DNA from: an uncultured Caryophanales bacterium
GTDB lineage: Bacteria; Bacillota_I; Bacilli_A; RF39; UBA660
DNA: 64,000 bases
Assembly: GCA_905206805.1 (NCBI GenBank)
Contig: CAJLIR010000008.1
Location: forward strand, 7,940 to 71,939
Direction of reading: 5' to 3'
In this document: piece after piece, positions 49,686-58,963 of the stretch
Layout of the letters: every line of letters begins with the position of its first letter
How positions within the stretch are numbered: the stretch's first letter is position 1
Translations under genes and position numbers: made by a program
The notes under the pieces: generated by a model
Told to the model about the DNA's origin: nothing
The model's input: only the letters and a program-made list of their open reading frames with translations
Databases searched by the model: none

Positions 49686-50609
49686 ATGCATAAAAGTGTT
49701 TTACTTGAAAGTTGTTTAGAATATTTAAATTTAAAAAATGATAGTATTATTGTTGACTGTACATTAGGATATGGTGGACATAGTAGCAGAATACTTGAAA
49801 CTATCAATAATGGATTCTTGTATTGTTTTGATCAAGACATGGAAGCAATTAATTATAGTAAGGCACGTTTAGATAAAATATCAAAAAATTATGAAATAAT
49901 TAAGAGTAATTTTGTTAATTTGAAAGAAGAATTAGGTAAGAGAAACGTAACAAATGTTGATGGAATATTATTTGATTTAGGTGTTTCATCACCACAACTT
50001 GATGAGGACTATAGAGGATTTAGTTTTCACAAGGATGCTCCACTTGATATGAGAATGAACCAGGAACAGAGTTTGTCTGCATATGATGTAGTTAATGATT
50101 ATTCATTTGATTCACTTGTTAAAATTTTTCGTGAATACGGTGAGGAAAAATATGCGGTTCAAATAGCAAAGAAAATTGTTAAAGTAAGAGATATTAATCC
50201 AATTAAAACAACTTTAGAATTGGTTGAGGTTATAAAAAGCTCAGTTCCTGAAAGTTATAAGCGAGATAAACATCCAGCAAGAAAAGTTTTTCAAGCAATT
50301 AGAATTGAAGTTAATAATGAATTAAATGTTTTCGAAAGTGCTTTGAAGCAAGCATTAGAACTTATTTCAGTTGGAGGGAGAGTTTGTGTTATAACTTTTC
50401 ATTCATTAGAAGATAAAATTTGCAAAAATATTTTTAAAGAGTATAGTTGTATTGATAAAAATATTAGCAAATTACCTGTAATACCAGAAATATATGAACC
50501 TAAATTTAAAGTTGTTGCAACAATTACACCAAGTGATGAAGAATTAGAAGAAAATAATCGTAGTAGAAGTGCTAAGCTTCGTGTTATAGAAAGAATAAAA
50601 GAGGGATAA
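49686..50609 (+). CDS. rsmH: 16S rRNA m4C1402 methyltransferase RsmH (MraW)
   Basis: SAM-dependent methyltransferase of 307 residues. Motifs: HKSVLLESCLEYL, the SAM site DCTLGYGGHSSRIL, FDLGVSSPQLDEDYRGFSF, PLDMRMN, HPARKVFQAIRIEVN, ITFHSLEDKI, and the C-terminal NNRSRSAKLRVIERI. It is second in the mraZ cluster, 10 bp after mraZ and 1 bp before ftsL. Confidence 0.97.
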   Translation: MHKSVLLESCLEYLNLKNDSIIVDCTLGYGGHSSRILETINNGFLYCFDQDMEAINYSKARLDKISKNYEIIKSNFVNLKEELGKRNVTNVDGILFDLGVSSPQLDEDYRGFSFHKDAPLDMRMNQEQSLSAYDVVNDYSFDSLVKIFREYGEEKYAVQIAKKIVKVRDINPIKTTLELVEVIKSSVPESYKRDKHPARKVFQAIRIEVNNELNVFESALKQALELISVGGRVCVITFHSLEDKICKNIFKEYSCIDKNISKLPVIPEIYEPKFKVVATITPSDEELEENNRSRSAKLRVIERIKEG

Positions 50610-50610
50610 T

Positions 50611-50907
50611 ATGAGGAAAAAGAAAGTTCGCAAAATGAAAATTACTAAGGGTGAAAAATTATTATATATAACAGCAACAGTATGCCTAATTTTTACTATG
50701 GTTTTGAAAATTTTCTGTGGTGCTAGTGTCGGACATTTAAGTATGAGTGTAGAAAAGTTAAAATACGATATTAGTGAACAAGAAAAGAAGATAGAGAGTT
50801 TGAATATGCAGGTTAATGAACTTACTTCTTTTACAGAGGTTCAAGATGTTGTGAAGAATATGGGGTTGTCGTACAATAATCAAAATGTTATCATAATAAA
50901 TGAATAA
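50611..50907 (+). CDS. ftsL: Cell division protein FtsL-like
   Basis: A 98-residue bitopic protein: basic cytosolic head (RKKKVRKMKITK), one membrane helix (about 20-40), then a leucine-type coiled coil (VEKLKYDISEQEKKIESLNMQV) and short tail. This layout and its place between rsmH and the PBP identify FtsL, which forms the FtsL-DivIC-FtsQ complex. Sequence similarity in this family is always weak, so identification rests on topology and context. Confidence 0.85.
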   Translation: MRKKKVRKMKITKGEKLLYITATVCLIFTMVLKIFCGASVGHLSMSVEKLKYDISEQEKKIESLNMQVNELTSFTEVQDVVKNMGLSYNNQNVIIINE

Positions 50908-50921
50908 ATAGAGGTGTTAAT

Positions 50922-53126
50922 ATGGAAACGAAAAAAACGAAAGGTAAAAATTGGCTTTTTCCTAAGAAAATTTTTCTTTGTTTCCTTTTTTTTATGTTTA
51001 TTTTATTTATTCAACTTTGTTATTTATCTCTTTCACCAGTTATATATGGCATTAATATGAAAGAATTTTCCTCAAATAGAAATACTGTTACTAACGTTCT
51101 TCAATCAAAACGTGGTACTATATATGATTTTCTTGGAAATACACTTGCTTCAAATGTTGCATCTTATACAGTAATTGCTTACGTTAATCCTAATATAACT
51201 GGAAATTCTAGTGTTCAAAAACATGTTACTGATGTAGTAAAAACTGCAGAAGCTTTATCGCCAATTATTAATATGGATGTAGAAACAATAAAAAAATTAT
51301 TAAATGATGCGATAAATAAAAATGCTTGGCAAGTTGAACTAGGTCCAGGTGGAAGAAATATAACTGAATTAAAAAAAGAAGAAATTGAAAGCCTTGGTTT
51401 ACCAGGAATAGATTTTGTTGAATCAACAAAGAGATATTATCCAAATGGAGATTTTGCTTCTTACATAATTGGTTATGTGCGAGGTTATGAACAAACAGTT
51501 ACTGAAAATGGTATAGAAAAATTACAATATAATTTAGTAGGTGAAATGGGAATAGAATCTCATTATAATGATAAACTAAGTGGAACTGATGGGTCTTTAA
51601 CTTATCAAAGAGATTTATCGGGTTATAAAATTCCAGATACACCGGAAATATTGAATCCTGCAGTTGATGGGAATGATATATACCTAACAATTGATTCAAA
51701 TATTCAAAGATTTGTTGAGGCATCTATTAAAGAGGTAATTTCAAAATATAATCCAGAATGGATGACACTTACTGTTATGGACGCTAAAACGGGCGAAATT
51801 TTAGGAACTTCAACAGCGCCTTCGTTTGATCCAAATATAAAAAATATTCAAAATTATGAAAATCCTTTAATATCAACTACATTTGAACCAGGTTCAACAA
51901 TGAAAATTTATACATATATGTGCGCGATGGAAACTGGATTATATAAAGGTGATGATTTATATCAATCAGGAAGTATTCAAATTGGTGATGATAAAGTAAG
52001 TGATTGGAATCGTTATGGTTGGGGTATGTTAAGTTATGATAAGGGATTTGAATATTCAAGTAATGTTGCAGTTTCAACAATGATGCAAACTATTTTGGAT
52101 AAACAAAAATTAAGGTCATGTTTGGAAAGTTATGGCTTTGGTGAACAAACTGGTATTGAACTTTCAAATGAAGCATCAGGAAATATATCATCATTTAATT
52201 ATCCAATAGAAGTTGCAAATGCATCATTTGGACAAGGTATAACAATTACTGCAATACAACAATTACAAGCTTTAACTATTATTTCTAATAACGGAAAAAT
52301 GTTAAAACCACATATTGTAAAAAAAATAGTTGATAGTGATTCAAATGAAATTTTATATGAAACTGAGAAGCAAGAAAGTGAACAATTAGTAAGTGAAGAA
52401 ACTATAGAAAAGATAAAAAAACTTATGTATAATGTTGTCAATAGTGACGATTATACTGCTACTGGACGTAAATATAAAATAGATGGATTAGACGTTATAG
52501 GAAAGACTGGTACAGCAGAAATTTATGATACTAGTCAGGGAAGATATTTAGATGGTGAAAATGATTATATTTTTTCATTTGCTGGAATGTATCCTTATAA
52601 TGACCCACAAATTATTATATACGCTACTATGAAAAAACCTACTAGTGGAACAAGTAGTGGTGTAGTAGAAGCTACAAGATCTGTAATGGAAAGTGTTGCT
52701 AAATTTAAAAAGATATTTAATGATACAAGTAATATTAAAGTAGTTGATACAGTAGAAATAGAAAATTATAATAACAAAAACTTATCATCAGTTAAGACTG
52801 AGTTAGAAGAACATGGTATTAAGGTTATTGTTATTGGTAATGGTGAAATTGTTACTAACCAATATCCAAATAATGGTGTTACGTTAGTTAACGGCGACAA
52901 AATTTTTCTTGTGACAAATGGTAATGAAATAAAATTGCCAAATTTAGTAGGATGGTCTTTATTTGATGTTCAAAAATACTTTGAATTATCTAAAACTAAT
53001 TATTCTGTCTCTGGATATGGATATGTATATGAACAATCAGTACCTAGTGATACCATTTTAGGTGATGATGTTACTGTAAACTTTAAACTTAAGGATAAGT
53101 ATTTTAATGATACAAATACTGAATAG
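50922..53126 (+). CDS. Class B PBP with PASTA domains (FtsI/PBP2B or SpoVD type)
   Basis: A 734-residue septal transpeptidase. It has a membrane helix (about 16-38), dimer domain (KRGTIYDFLG), and transpeptidase domain with STMK in EPGSTMKIYT, SSN in EYSSNVAVS, and KTGTAE. Two C-terminal PASTA domains follow (from about 605: SVKTELEEHGIKVIVIGNGE, then LPNLVGWSLFDVQKYF). In Bacillus this locus encodes PbpB (division) followed by SpoVD (spore cortex); only one is present here, so it may serve both. mraY and murD are not downstream. Confidence 0.93.
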   Translation: METKKTKGKNWLFPKKIFLCFLFFMFILFIQLCYLSLSPVIYGINMKEFSSNRNTVTNVLQSKRGTIYDFLGNTLASNVASYTVIAYVNPNITGNSSVQKHVTDVVKTAEALSPIINMDVETIKKLLNDAINKNAWQVELGPGGRNITELKKEEIESLGLPGIDFVESTKRYYPNGDFASYIIGYVRGYEQTVTENGIEKLQYNLVGEMGIESHYNDKLSGTDGSLTYQRDLSGYKIPDTPEILNPAVDGNDIYLTIDSNIQRFVEASIKEVISKYNPEWMTLTVMDAKTGEILGTSTAPSFDPNIKNIQNYENPLISTTFEPGSTMKIYTYMCAMETGLYKGDDLYQSGSIQIGDDKVSDWNRYGWGMLSYDKGFEYSSNVAVSTMMQTILDKQKLRSCLESYGFGEQTGIELSNEASGNISSFNYPIEVANASFGQGITITAIQQLQALTIISNNGKMLKPHIVKKIVDSDSNEILYETEKQESEQLVSEETIEKIKKLMYNVVNSDDYTATGRKYKIDGLDVIGKTGTAEIYDTSQGRYLDGENDYIFSFAGMYPYNDPQIIIYATMKKPTSGTSSGVVEATRSVMESVAKFKKIFNDTSNIKVVDTVEIENYNNKNLSSVKTELEEHGIKVIVIGNGEIVTNQYPNNGVTLVNGDKIFLVTNGNEIKLPNLVGWSLFDVQKYFELSKTNYSVSGYGYVYEQSVPSDTILGDDVTVNFKLKDKYFNDTNTE

Positions 53127-53147
53127 AATTATTCGGTATTTTATTTT
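53114..53147 (+). terminator. Terminator after the division PBP
   Basis: 12-bp stem AAATACTGAATA / TATTCGGTATTT (one G-T pair) with T-rich tail; includes the end of the CDS. Confidence 0.85.
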
Positions 53148-53202
53148 AAAAATTGTTTTAAAAAATAATAATTTATGATATATTTAGATAGAGGTTGATA
53201 TA

Positions 53203-54240
53203 ATGACAAACGTAGTTAGTGAAAAATGTCCGAGTTGTTTAGCGCCACTTAAATATGATGCGATTAACGACCAATTTAAATGTGAATATTGTGGCAATGT
53301 TTATACTTTGGATGATTTAGAGAAATATAAGAATAAAAAAGATGAAATTAAAAAAATGTCTGATATGAATGGTTATAGATGTTCAAGTTGTGGTGCAGAA
53401 ATAATTACTGGTGAAAATGTTTCATCAACTTCATGTGTATATTGTAAAAATACAGCTTTAATAAATGAACGTTTAACTGGTCTTTATGCACCAAGTAAGA
53501 TTATTACATTTAAACATACAAAAGAAGACGCTATTGAAGCTTTTAAAAAAAAGTGTCATGGCAGATTACTTATACCTAAAGCATTTAATGATACTAAAAA
53601 TATTCAAGAAATTGAAGGGTTGTATGTACCATTTTGGTTGTATGATTGTGAAAATGATACTAATTTGAAAGCTAGATGCACTAAGGTAAAATCGTGGTCA
53701 GATTCTAGATATCATTATACTAAAACAGATACATTTGATGTGACTCGTAAAGGAATTCTTAATTTTTTTAAAGTTCCGACTGATGGATCAAGTCGCTTTG
53801 ATGATACAATAATGAACGCAATTGAACCATTTAATTATGATGACTTTAAAGATTTTAATATGTCATATTTATCAGGATATATTTCAGAAAAGTATAATGT
53901 TGATAAAGAATCGGCATATGTGGTTGCTGATAAAAGAATTATTAATGACTCAAAAAAATATTTACTTGATGATATCAAAGGATATACTACAAAATCAGTC
54001 ACATCAAGTGATAACAATATTACTTTAAAAAATACTGATTATGTTTTATTACCTGTATGGGTTTTAAATATAAAGTTTAAAGATAAAATATATCATTTTG
54101 CGTACAATGGTCAAACAGGCAAAATGGTAGGTGAAATACCTGTTGATATGAAAAAATTCTTAATTTTATTTTTGAGTAGCCTAATTTTATTTTTTGGAAT
54201 TATGATTATTATTTTTTTAGCGCAAGGATATAGGTGGTAA
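53203..54240 (+). CDS. Double zinc-ribbon membrane protein
   Basis: A 345-residue protein with two N-terminal zinc ribbons (CPSC/CEYC in the first 35 residues, CSSC/CVYC at about 60-85), a ~200-residue beta-rich middle containing EGLYVPFWLYDCE and YVLLPVWVLNIKFKDKIYHFAYNGQTGKM, and a C-terminal membrane helix (about 315-340). This is a widespread Firmicutes architecture of unknown function, often next to a TPM-domain gene as here (1 bp apart). Not a helicase, although similar proteins are sometimes so labelled. Confidence 0.75.
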   Translation: MTNVVSEKCPSCLAPLKYDAINDQFKCEYCGNVYTLDDLEKYKNKKDEIKKMSDMNGYRCSSCGAEIITGENVSSTSCVYCKNTALINERLTGLYAPSKIITFKHTKEDAIEAFKKKCHGRLLIPKAFNDTKNIQEIEGLYVPFWLYDCENDTNLKARCTKVKSWSDSRYHYTKTDTFDVTRKGILNFFKVPTDGSSRFDDTIMNAIEPFNYDDFKDFNMSYLSGYISEKYNVDKESAYVVADKRIINDSKKYLLDDIKGYTTKSVTSSDNNITLKNTDYVLLPVWVLNIKFKDKIYHFAYNGQTGKMVGEIPVDMKKFLILFLSSLILFFGIMIIIFLAQGYRW

Positions 54241-54241
54241 T

Positions 54242-55147
54242 ATGAAAAAATTTTTTCTTTCTTTTTTTACAATTTTTCTTTTTATTATTAATTTAAACAA
54301 TGTTTATGCTAGTACAAATACATTTGAAAGAAGTGATTCTAATTATCGTGTTCCAAGTGATATTAAAATAACTAGTGAAAATAAATATTTAATTTTAAAA
54401 ACGCCATCTGTAGATGAAACTGAAAAGGTATATGATTTTGCAAATTTATTAAATGAAACAGAAGAAGAAAATTTATATAATGATATAAAAAATTTTATTT
54501 CTGATACTAACTATGATTTAGTTATTGTAACTATAAATGAAAATAATAAAGGTACAGCAGAAAAATATGCTGATGATTTTTTTGATTATAATAATTTTGG
54601 TATAAATAGTAGTAGAGATGGAATTTTATTACTTATAGATATGTACACACGTGAAATATATATTTCAACTAGCGGAAATGCTATAAAAATGTATGATAAT
54701 TCAAGAATTGACTCAATCATTGGCTCAGGATTTTATGAATTAAAAGAATCAAAATATTATGAATGTTTTAAAAATATGATAGAAAAGTCTTTAGTTTATT
54801 TTGAAAAAGGTTTTCCTTCTAGTAATAAAAATATGATTATAAATGATGATGGAAGTATAACTATAATAAAAAAAATGCCATATTTTTTTATAACATTTGT
54901 TTCATTAATTTTAAGTTTTATTATATCTTTAGTAATGTATTTCAAAACTTTATCAAAAATAAAAAAACAAAATACTGTTACATATTTGAATCCAGAATTA
55001 TCTGATTTAGAAAGAGATGATAGATTTGTGACAACTTATACATCTAAAATTAGAAGAGAAACATCTAGCAGTAGTCACAGTGGTGGTAGTAGTTTTCATT
55101 CTAGCAGTAGTGGTCGAAGCCATGGAGGTGGAGGAAGGCATTTTTAG
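54242..55147 (+). CDS. TPM-domain membrane protein with Gly/Ser/His tail
   Basis: A 301-residue protein with signal peptide (1-24), a TPM domain at about 60-185 (VYDFANLLNETEEENLYNDI, DLVIVTINENNKGTAEKYADDFFDYNNFG), a membrane helix (about 212-234), and a tail of S, G and H (HSGGSSFHSSSSGRSHGGGG). TPM domains occur in photosystem-repair phosphatases and in many bacterial surface proteins. The glycine-rich tail is typical of the YgcG type. It is coupled to the zinc-ribbon gene, so the two probably act together. Confidence 0.85.
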   Translation: MKKFFLSFFTIFLFIINLNNVYASTNTFERSDSNYRVPSDIKITSENKYLILKTPSVDETEKVYDFANLLNETEEENLYNDIKNFISDTNYDLVIVTINENNKGTAEKYADDFFDYNNFGINSSRDGILLLIDMYTREIYISTSGNAIKMYDNSRIDSIIGSGFYELKESKYYECFKNMIEKSLVYFEKGFPSSNKNMIINDDGSITIIKKMPYFFITFVSLILSFIISLVMYFKTLSKIKKQNTVTYLNPELSDLERDDRFVTTYTSKIRRETSSSSHSGGSSFHSSSSGRSHGGGGRHF

Positions 55148-55172
55148 ATAACAATTTGTTATCTTTTTTATT
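55146..55172 (+). terminator. Terminator after TPM gene
   Basis: Stem AGATAAC / GTTATCT with a T-rich tail, immediately at the stop codon. Confidence 0.85.
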
Positions 55173-55212
55173 TTTTTCTTGCTTTATTAAAAAACTTATG
55201 ATATAATCTAGT

Positions 55213-55396
55213 CAATTAATTAAATCAAGCGCAAAAAGAACAAATTTCTTTGTTCTATAAATATGATTTGTTAATTTTTAAGGGGTGAGATTATGTGGAA
55301 ATGGTTTTTTAGAATCTTTGCGTAATAAATAGTTTGTTTATTATAAGATAGTTGTAATTAGTCCGGTTGTCTTGTCGCGAGGCACCGGACTTTAAT
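55213..55396 (+). ncRNA. Small standalone transcript with a 10-codon ORF, unknown class
   Basis: Promoter TTGCTT 55179 / TATAAT 55202 (17-bp spacer) and a strong GC-rich terminator AGTCCGGT/ACCGGACT at 55360-55391 define a ~185-nt RNA. Inside are a perfect 8-bp hairpin AGAACAAA/TTTGTTCT (55237-55256) and a short ORF with an excellent ribosome site. The downstream gene has its own promoter (TTGTCA 55488 / TATAAT 55511), so this RNA appears independent. It is the only GC-rich element in a ~400-bp gap. No known RNA family was recognised. Confidence 0.6.
55293..55325 (+). CDS. Ten-residue aromatic/basic peptide ORF
   Basis: ATG at 55293 behind AGGGGTGAGATT, followed by 9 codons and TAA: MWKWFFRIFA. 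Five of ten residues are Trp or Phe with one Lys and one Arg, so it would be a short amphipathic, membrane-seeking peptide. It could be a leader peptide, a tiny toxin-like peptide or a signal precursor. Its translation is inferred only from the ribosome site and its place in a defined transcript. Confidence 0.5.
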   Translation: MWKWFFRIFA

Positions 55397-55547
55397 TATA
55401 TAACTTTTTGAATATTGTTGTCAACAAAAATTTGCAAAAAAAAATTTTTATTCAATATACTTAATTTTAAAAATTTAAAAAAAATAGTTGTCAAGTTTAA
55501 AAAAAATTGATATAATTATTTCCCAATAGTAAGGAAGTAGTGAATAA

Positions 55548-56231
55548 ATGAAATTACAGGAAAATAATTTTTTTAGTTTTTTTAAAGTTTTGTTATTATT
55601 TATATTATATATAGTAAATAATTTTGCTATATCTATGATATTTAGTAAAATAGGTATAAATAATTGTATTTTAATAATATTTATTGCTGATTTAATATTT
55701 TTATTTGTTTCTGTTTTACTTTATAAAAAAGATTTAATGATAGATTTTTATAAGCTAAAGAAAAGTTATAATATAAAAAAACTAATAATAATTAGTATTA
55801 AATATTTAGTATTAATTTTTTGTATAAATATTATTATTAGTTTTATAGCAAGTTTTTTTACTGGCGATATTGAGGAACTTAATTCAATTCAAAATTTAGT
55901 AAATGAATCAATTCCATATTTAATTTTTAAATCATTAATTTTTTCACCAATAGCTGAAACTATATTATTTCAAAAATCAATAAAAAGTATTACTAATAGT
56001 AAAATATTATATATGTTATCTAGTACCTTAATTTTTGTTTTGATGAACATTGTATATATGGATTTTTCTTCTTGTTTCTTCATCTTTGATATTATTGGAT
56101 ATTTTTCCATGGCATTAGTATTTTCATATATGTATATTAAAAATGATAATATTTTTCCTATTATGATAACTAAATTTTTATATAATATTATTCCCTTAAT
56201 TGCTAATATTTTAATGGGGGTAATAAAATGA
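55548..56231 (+). CDS. Degenerate CPBP-family intramembrane protease-like protein
   Basis: A 227-residue protein with seven or eight membrane helices. The region SPIAETILFQKSIKSI aligns with the CPBP (Abi/Rce1) motif that normally reads P-x-x-E-E-x-x-F-R-G, and NIFPIMITKFLYNI aligns with the later motif that normally has a His. The second Glu, the Arg and the His are all changed (T, K and K), so proteolysis is unlikely. Start after AAGGAAGTAG; promoter TTGTCA/TATAAT upstream. It overlaps the next small ORF by 4 bp. Confidence 0.65.
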   Translation: MKLQENNFFSFFKVLLLFILYIVNNFAISMIFSKIGINNCILIIFIADLIFLFVSVLLYKKDLMIDFYKLKKSYNIKKLIIISIKYLVLIFCINIIISFIASFFTGDIEELNSIQNLVNESIPYLIFKSLIFSPIAETILFQKSIKSITNSKILYMLSSTLIFVLMNIVYMDFSSCFFIFDIIGYFSMALVFSYMYIKNDNIFPIMITKFLYNIIPLIANILMGVIK

Positions 56232-56362
56232 TAAATAATTTAGTACTTGCAATAATACAAAATAATAGTTCATTTACAAAAATAAGTAATTTTTTTATAT
56301 TAATTATAATGGGAATAATATTTATATTAATAATTAGCACTATTTTGAGTAATCGGAAATAG
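56228..56362 (+). CDS. Small single-helix membrane protein coupled to the CPBP-like gene
   Basis: A 44-residue ORF starting within the stop of the CPBP-like gene (ATGA overlap) with GGGGGT upstream, ending at TAG 56360-56362. It has a polar head (MINNLVLAIIQNNSSFTKIS) and a C-terminal helix of about 20 Ile/Leu/Phe residues followed by SNRK. No family is recognised. The tight overlap suggests a partner peptide of the upstream membrane protein. Confidence 0.55.
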   Translation: MINNLVLAIIQNNSSFTKISNFFILIIMGIIFILIISTILSNRK

Positions 56363-56430
56363 TGTTTTATTTATTATTTTTTCCAAAATTTATAAAAATC
56401 GTGTATAATAATTATAGAAAAGGTGATTTT

Positions 56431-57705
56431 ATGTTTATAGATGAAGTAACTGTTGAACTTATGGCTGGTGACGGTGGAAATGGCTGCATGGCCTTTAGAA
56501 GAGAAAAATATATTGAAATGGGTGGACCATATGGTGGAAATGGTGGAAGAGGATCAAATATTGTATTCAAAGTTGATGAAGGATTAAATACCTTGATTGA
56601 TTTAAGATATAGGCGTGTTATAAAGGGACAAAAAGGTGAAAATGGCTTAGGAAAAGGTAAAAATGGCGCTCAAGCTTTGGATGTTATTGTAAAAGTTCCA
56701 CAAGGCACTATTATTACTGACTATGAAACAAATTTAGTTATTGCTGATTTAACAAAAAAAGATGATGAAGTAATAGTAGCATATGGCGGTCGTGGTGGAA
56801 GAGGAAATATAGCATTAGCTACCCGTACTAATCCAGCACCTAGCTTTTGCGAGAATGGTGAACCTGGTGAAATTAGAAAAGTAAAGGTAGAACTTAAACT
56901 TTTAGCAGATGTTGGACTTGTTGGATTACCTAGTGTAGGAAAATCTACATTTATATCTAAAATTTCAGCTGCTAAACCTAAGATTGCTGCCTATCATTTT
57001 ACAACGCTATCACCTAACTTAGGTGTTGTAAAAGCTAGTGGGGATAGGTCGTTTGTAGTTGCCGATTTACCTGGATTAATTGAAGGAGCATCACTAGGAG
57101 AAGGATTAGGGGATCAATTTTTAAAACATATTGAAAGAACGAGAGTTATAGCTCACATTGTTGATATGAGTGGATTTGAAGGTAGAGATCCTTATGATGA
57201 TTACTTAGTTATTAATAAAGAATTAGAAAATTTTAATCCTAAGATATTACAAAAACCTCAAATAATTTTAGCAAACAAAATGGATATGCAAAATTCAGAA
57301 GAAAATTTAAAAATTTTTAAGTCAAAACTTAAAAATACCCAAGTATATCCTATTTCTGGTGTAACAGGTGTTGGTATTAATGAAGTGGTTAATAAACTTG
57401 CTGATATGTTAGACAATATTAAAAAGCAACCTCTTTATGAAGAGGAAAAATTTGAAAGTCATATATTATATAAGTTTGAAAGAGAACAACCATTTACTAT
57501 TACTAATGAAAATAATATATGGGTTATTAGAGGTAAGGAAATCGAAAAAATATTACGTATGACTAAGTTCCAAACAGATGAGTCAGTTATGAGATTTGCA
57601 AATAAGTTAAGAAAGTTAGGAATTGACGATAAACTTCGTGAACTAGGTGCAAATGATGGTGATACAGTTAGAATTCTTGATTTTGAATTTGAGTATAAAT
57701 TATAG
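56431..57705 (+). CDS. obg: GTPase Obg (CgtA)
   Basis: A ribosome-assembly and stress GTPase of 424 residues. It has the glycine-rich Obg fold (ELMAGDGGNGCMAFRREK, GGPYGGNGGRGSN), the G domain with GLPSVGKST (G1), DLPGLIEG (G3) and NKMD (G4), and the Gram-positive OCT domain at the C terminus (ILRMTKFQTDESVMRFANKL). The start at 56431 follows AAAAGGTGA; the ORF opening at 56362 lacks a ribosome site. In Bacillus obg follows spo0B and rpmA, both missing here. Confidence 0.97.
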   Translation: MFIDEVTVELMAGDGGNGCMAFRREKYIEMGGPYGGNGGRGSNIVFKVDEGLNTLIDLRYRRVIKGQKGENGLGKGKNGAQALDVIVKVPQGTIITDYETNLVIADLTKKDDEVIVAYGGRGGRGNIALATRTNPAPSFCENGEPGEIRKVKVELKLLADVGLVGLPSVGKSTFISKISAAKPKIAAYHFTTLSPNLGVVKASGDRSFVVADLPGLIEGASLGEGLGDQFLKHIERTRVIAHIVDMSGFEGRDPYDDYLVINKELENFNPKILQKPQIILANKMDMQNSEENLKIFKSKLKNTQVYPISGVTGVGINEVVNKLADMLDNIKKQPLYEEEKFESHILYKFEREQPFTITNENNIWVIRGKEIEKILRMTKFQTDESVMRFANKLRKLGIDDKLRELGANDGDTVRILDFEFEYKL

Positions 57706-57727
57706 TAAAAATTACTATAATTTTTTT
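57697..57727 (+). terminator. Terminator after obg
   Basis: 12-bp stem AAATTATAGTAA / TTACTATAATTT overlapping the stop codon, with T7. Confidence 0.82.
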
Positions 57728-57780
57728 GACGTTTAATATTCGTAATGATATAATTATTTTAGTAAATTGTTGGAGGTTTT

Positions 57781-58950
57781 ATGAAAAAAATAGTTATAAT
57801 AATATTAAGTGTAGTTTTATTTATTTTTGTTGGTTTTTTAATTTATGATAAATTTATTAAAGAAGAAATTATGAATTTAAATATAGATATTGATGTATAT
57901 AGTGATAAAACATTGTTTGATTATAAGGAAAATTTTGATTGTGAATTGAAAAAAGATGAGAAAATTAATACAGAAAATGTTGGAGAATTAAGTTTAATAA
58001 CTCATTGTAAAAATTCTCAAAATAAAAGATTGAAATATATAGTAAACTTTAATGTTGTGGATTTAGTACCGCCCAAAATATTTCTTAAAAATTCATATAC
58101 AGTAACAGAAGGTTATGAGAAAAAACTTACCGATGTAATTATATCAGTAGATAATTATGATAATTTTATTAAAAGGGAAATTATTGGTGAATATGATTTT
58201 AATACTGTAGGAAGTTATAATTTAACTTATAAAGCAACAGATAATAGTGGAAATTCTACTACTCAGGATTTTGTTTTAAATGTTGTGAAAAAAAGTAAAA
58301 ATATAGCAACACCTAATGAATCATATATTGCTTTTAGTGATGCTTTGAACAATTACAAAACAGATAATACAAGTGTAGGAATAGATGTATCAAAATGGCA
58401 GGGTGATATTGATTTTAAAAAGGTAAGAGAATCAGGTGCAGAATTTGTAATGATTAGAATCGGTTATCAAGATGGATTTGATGGTGATTATGTAATTGAT
58501 CCTTATTTTGAAAAAAATATAGAAGAGGCTAAAGAAAATAATTTACAGGTTGGAATTTATTTTTATAGTTATTCTAATAGTATAGAAGAAAGTGAAAAAC
58601 AAGCTGAATGGGTTATTAAGAACTTAAAAAATTACGAAATAGATTTGCCAGTTGTATATGATTGGGAAGTTTGGTCAAGTTTTAATTCGATAAATGCTAG
58701 TTTATATAAATTTAATTTAATGGCAGAAACATTTTTAAAAAAAATAGAGAATTCTGGTTATAGTACTATGTTATATAGTAGTAAGAATTATTTAGAAAAT
58801 ATATGGAAATTACAAAACTATAAAACTTGGTTAGCTCATTATACAAATAAAACAAATTATAATGGTAATTATTATATGTGGCAAATGTGTAGTGATGGAA
58901 AAATTGATGGGATAAATGGTTATGTTGATATTGATATACTTTATAAATAA
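57781..58950 (+). CDS. Membrane-anchored GH25 lysozyme-type muramidase
   Basis: A 389-residue protein that cuts the glycan strand of peptidoglycan. It has an N-terminal anchor (4-24), an Ig/bacterial cadherin-like beta domain at about 90-170 (PPKIFLKNSYTVTEGYEKKL, YKATDNSGN), and a GH25 domain from about 200 with GIDVSKWQGDIDF, the catalytic D-x-E in VVYDWEVW, and a WLAHYTNKTN strand. Ends WQMCSDGKIDGINGYVDID. Its promoter is TTGACG/TATAAT (17 bp). Monocistronic; role in wall turnover or spore release is not determined. Confidence 0.93.
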   Translation: MKKIVIIILSVVLFIFVGFLIYDKFIKEEIMNLNIDIDVYSDKTLFDYKENFDCELKKDEKINTENVGELSLITHCKNSQNKRLKYIVNFNVVDLVPPKIFLKNSYTVTEGYEKKLTDVIISVDNYDNFIKREIIGEYDFNTVGSYNLTYKATDNSGNSTTQDFVLNVVKKSKNIATPNESYIAFSDALNNYKTDNTSVGIDVSKWQGDIDFKKVRESGAEFVMIRIGYQDGFDGDYVIDPYFEKNIEEAKENNLQVGIYFYSYSNSIEESEKQAEWVIKNLKNYEIDLPVVYDWEVWSSFNSINASLYKFNLMAETFLKKIENSGYSTMLYSSKNYLENIWKLQNYKTWLAHYTNKTNYNGNYYMWQMCSDGKIDGINGYVDIDILYK

Positions 58951-58963
58951 AAATTAATTTACA

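Noticed and set aside
53203..54240. Labelling the double zinc-ribbon protein as a helicase or TFIIB-like factor
   Set aside because: There is no helicase motif or DNA-binding domain beyond the zinc ribbons, and a C-terminal membrane helix argues for a membrane role.
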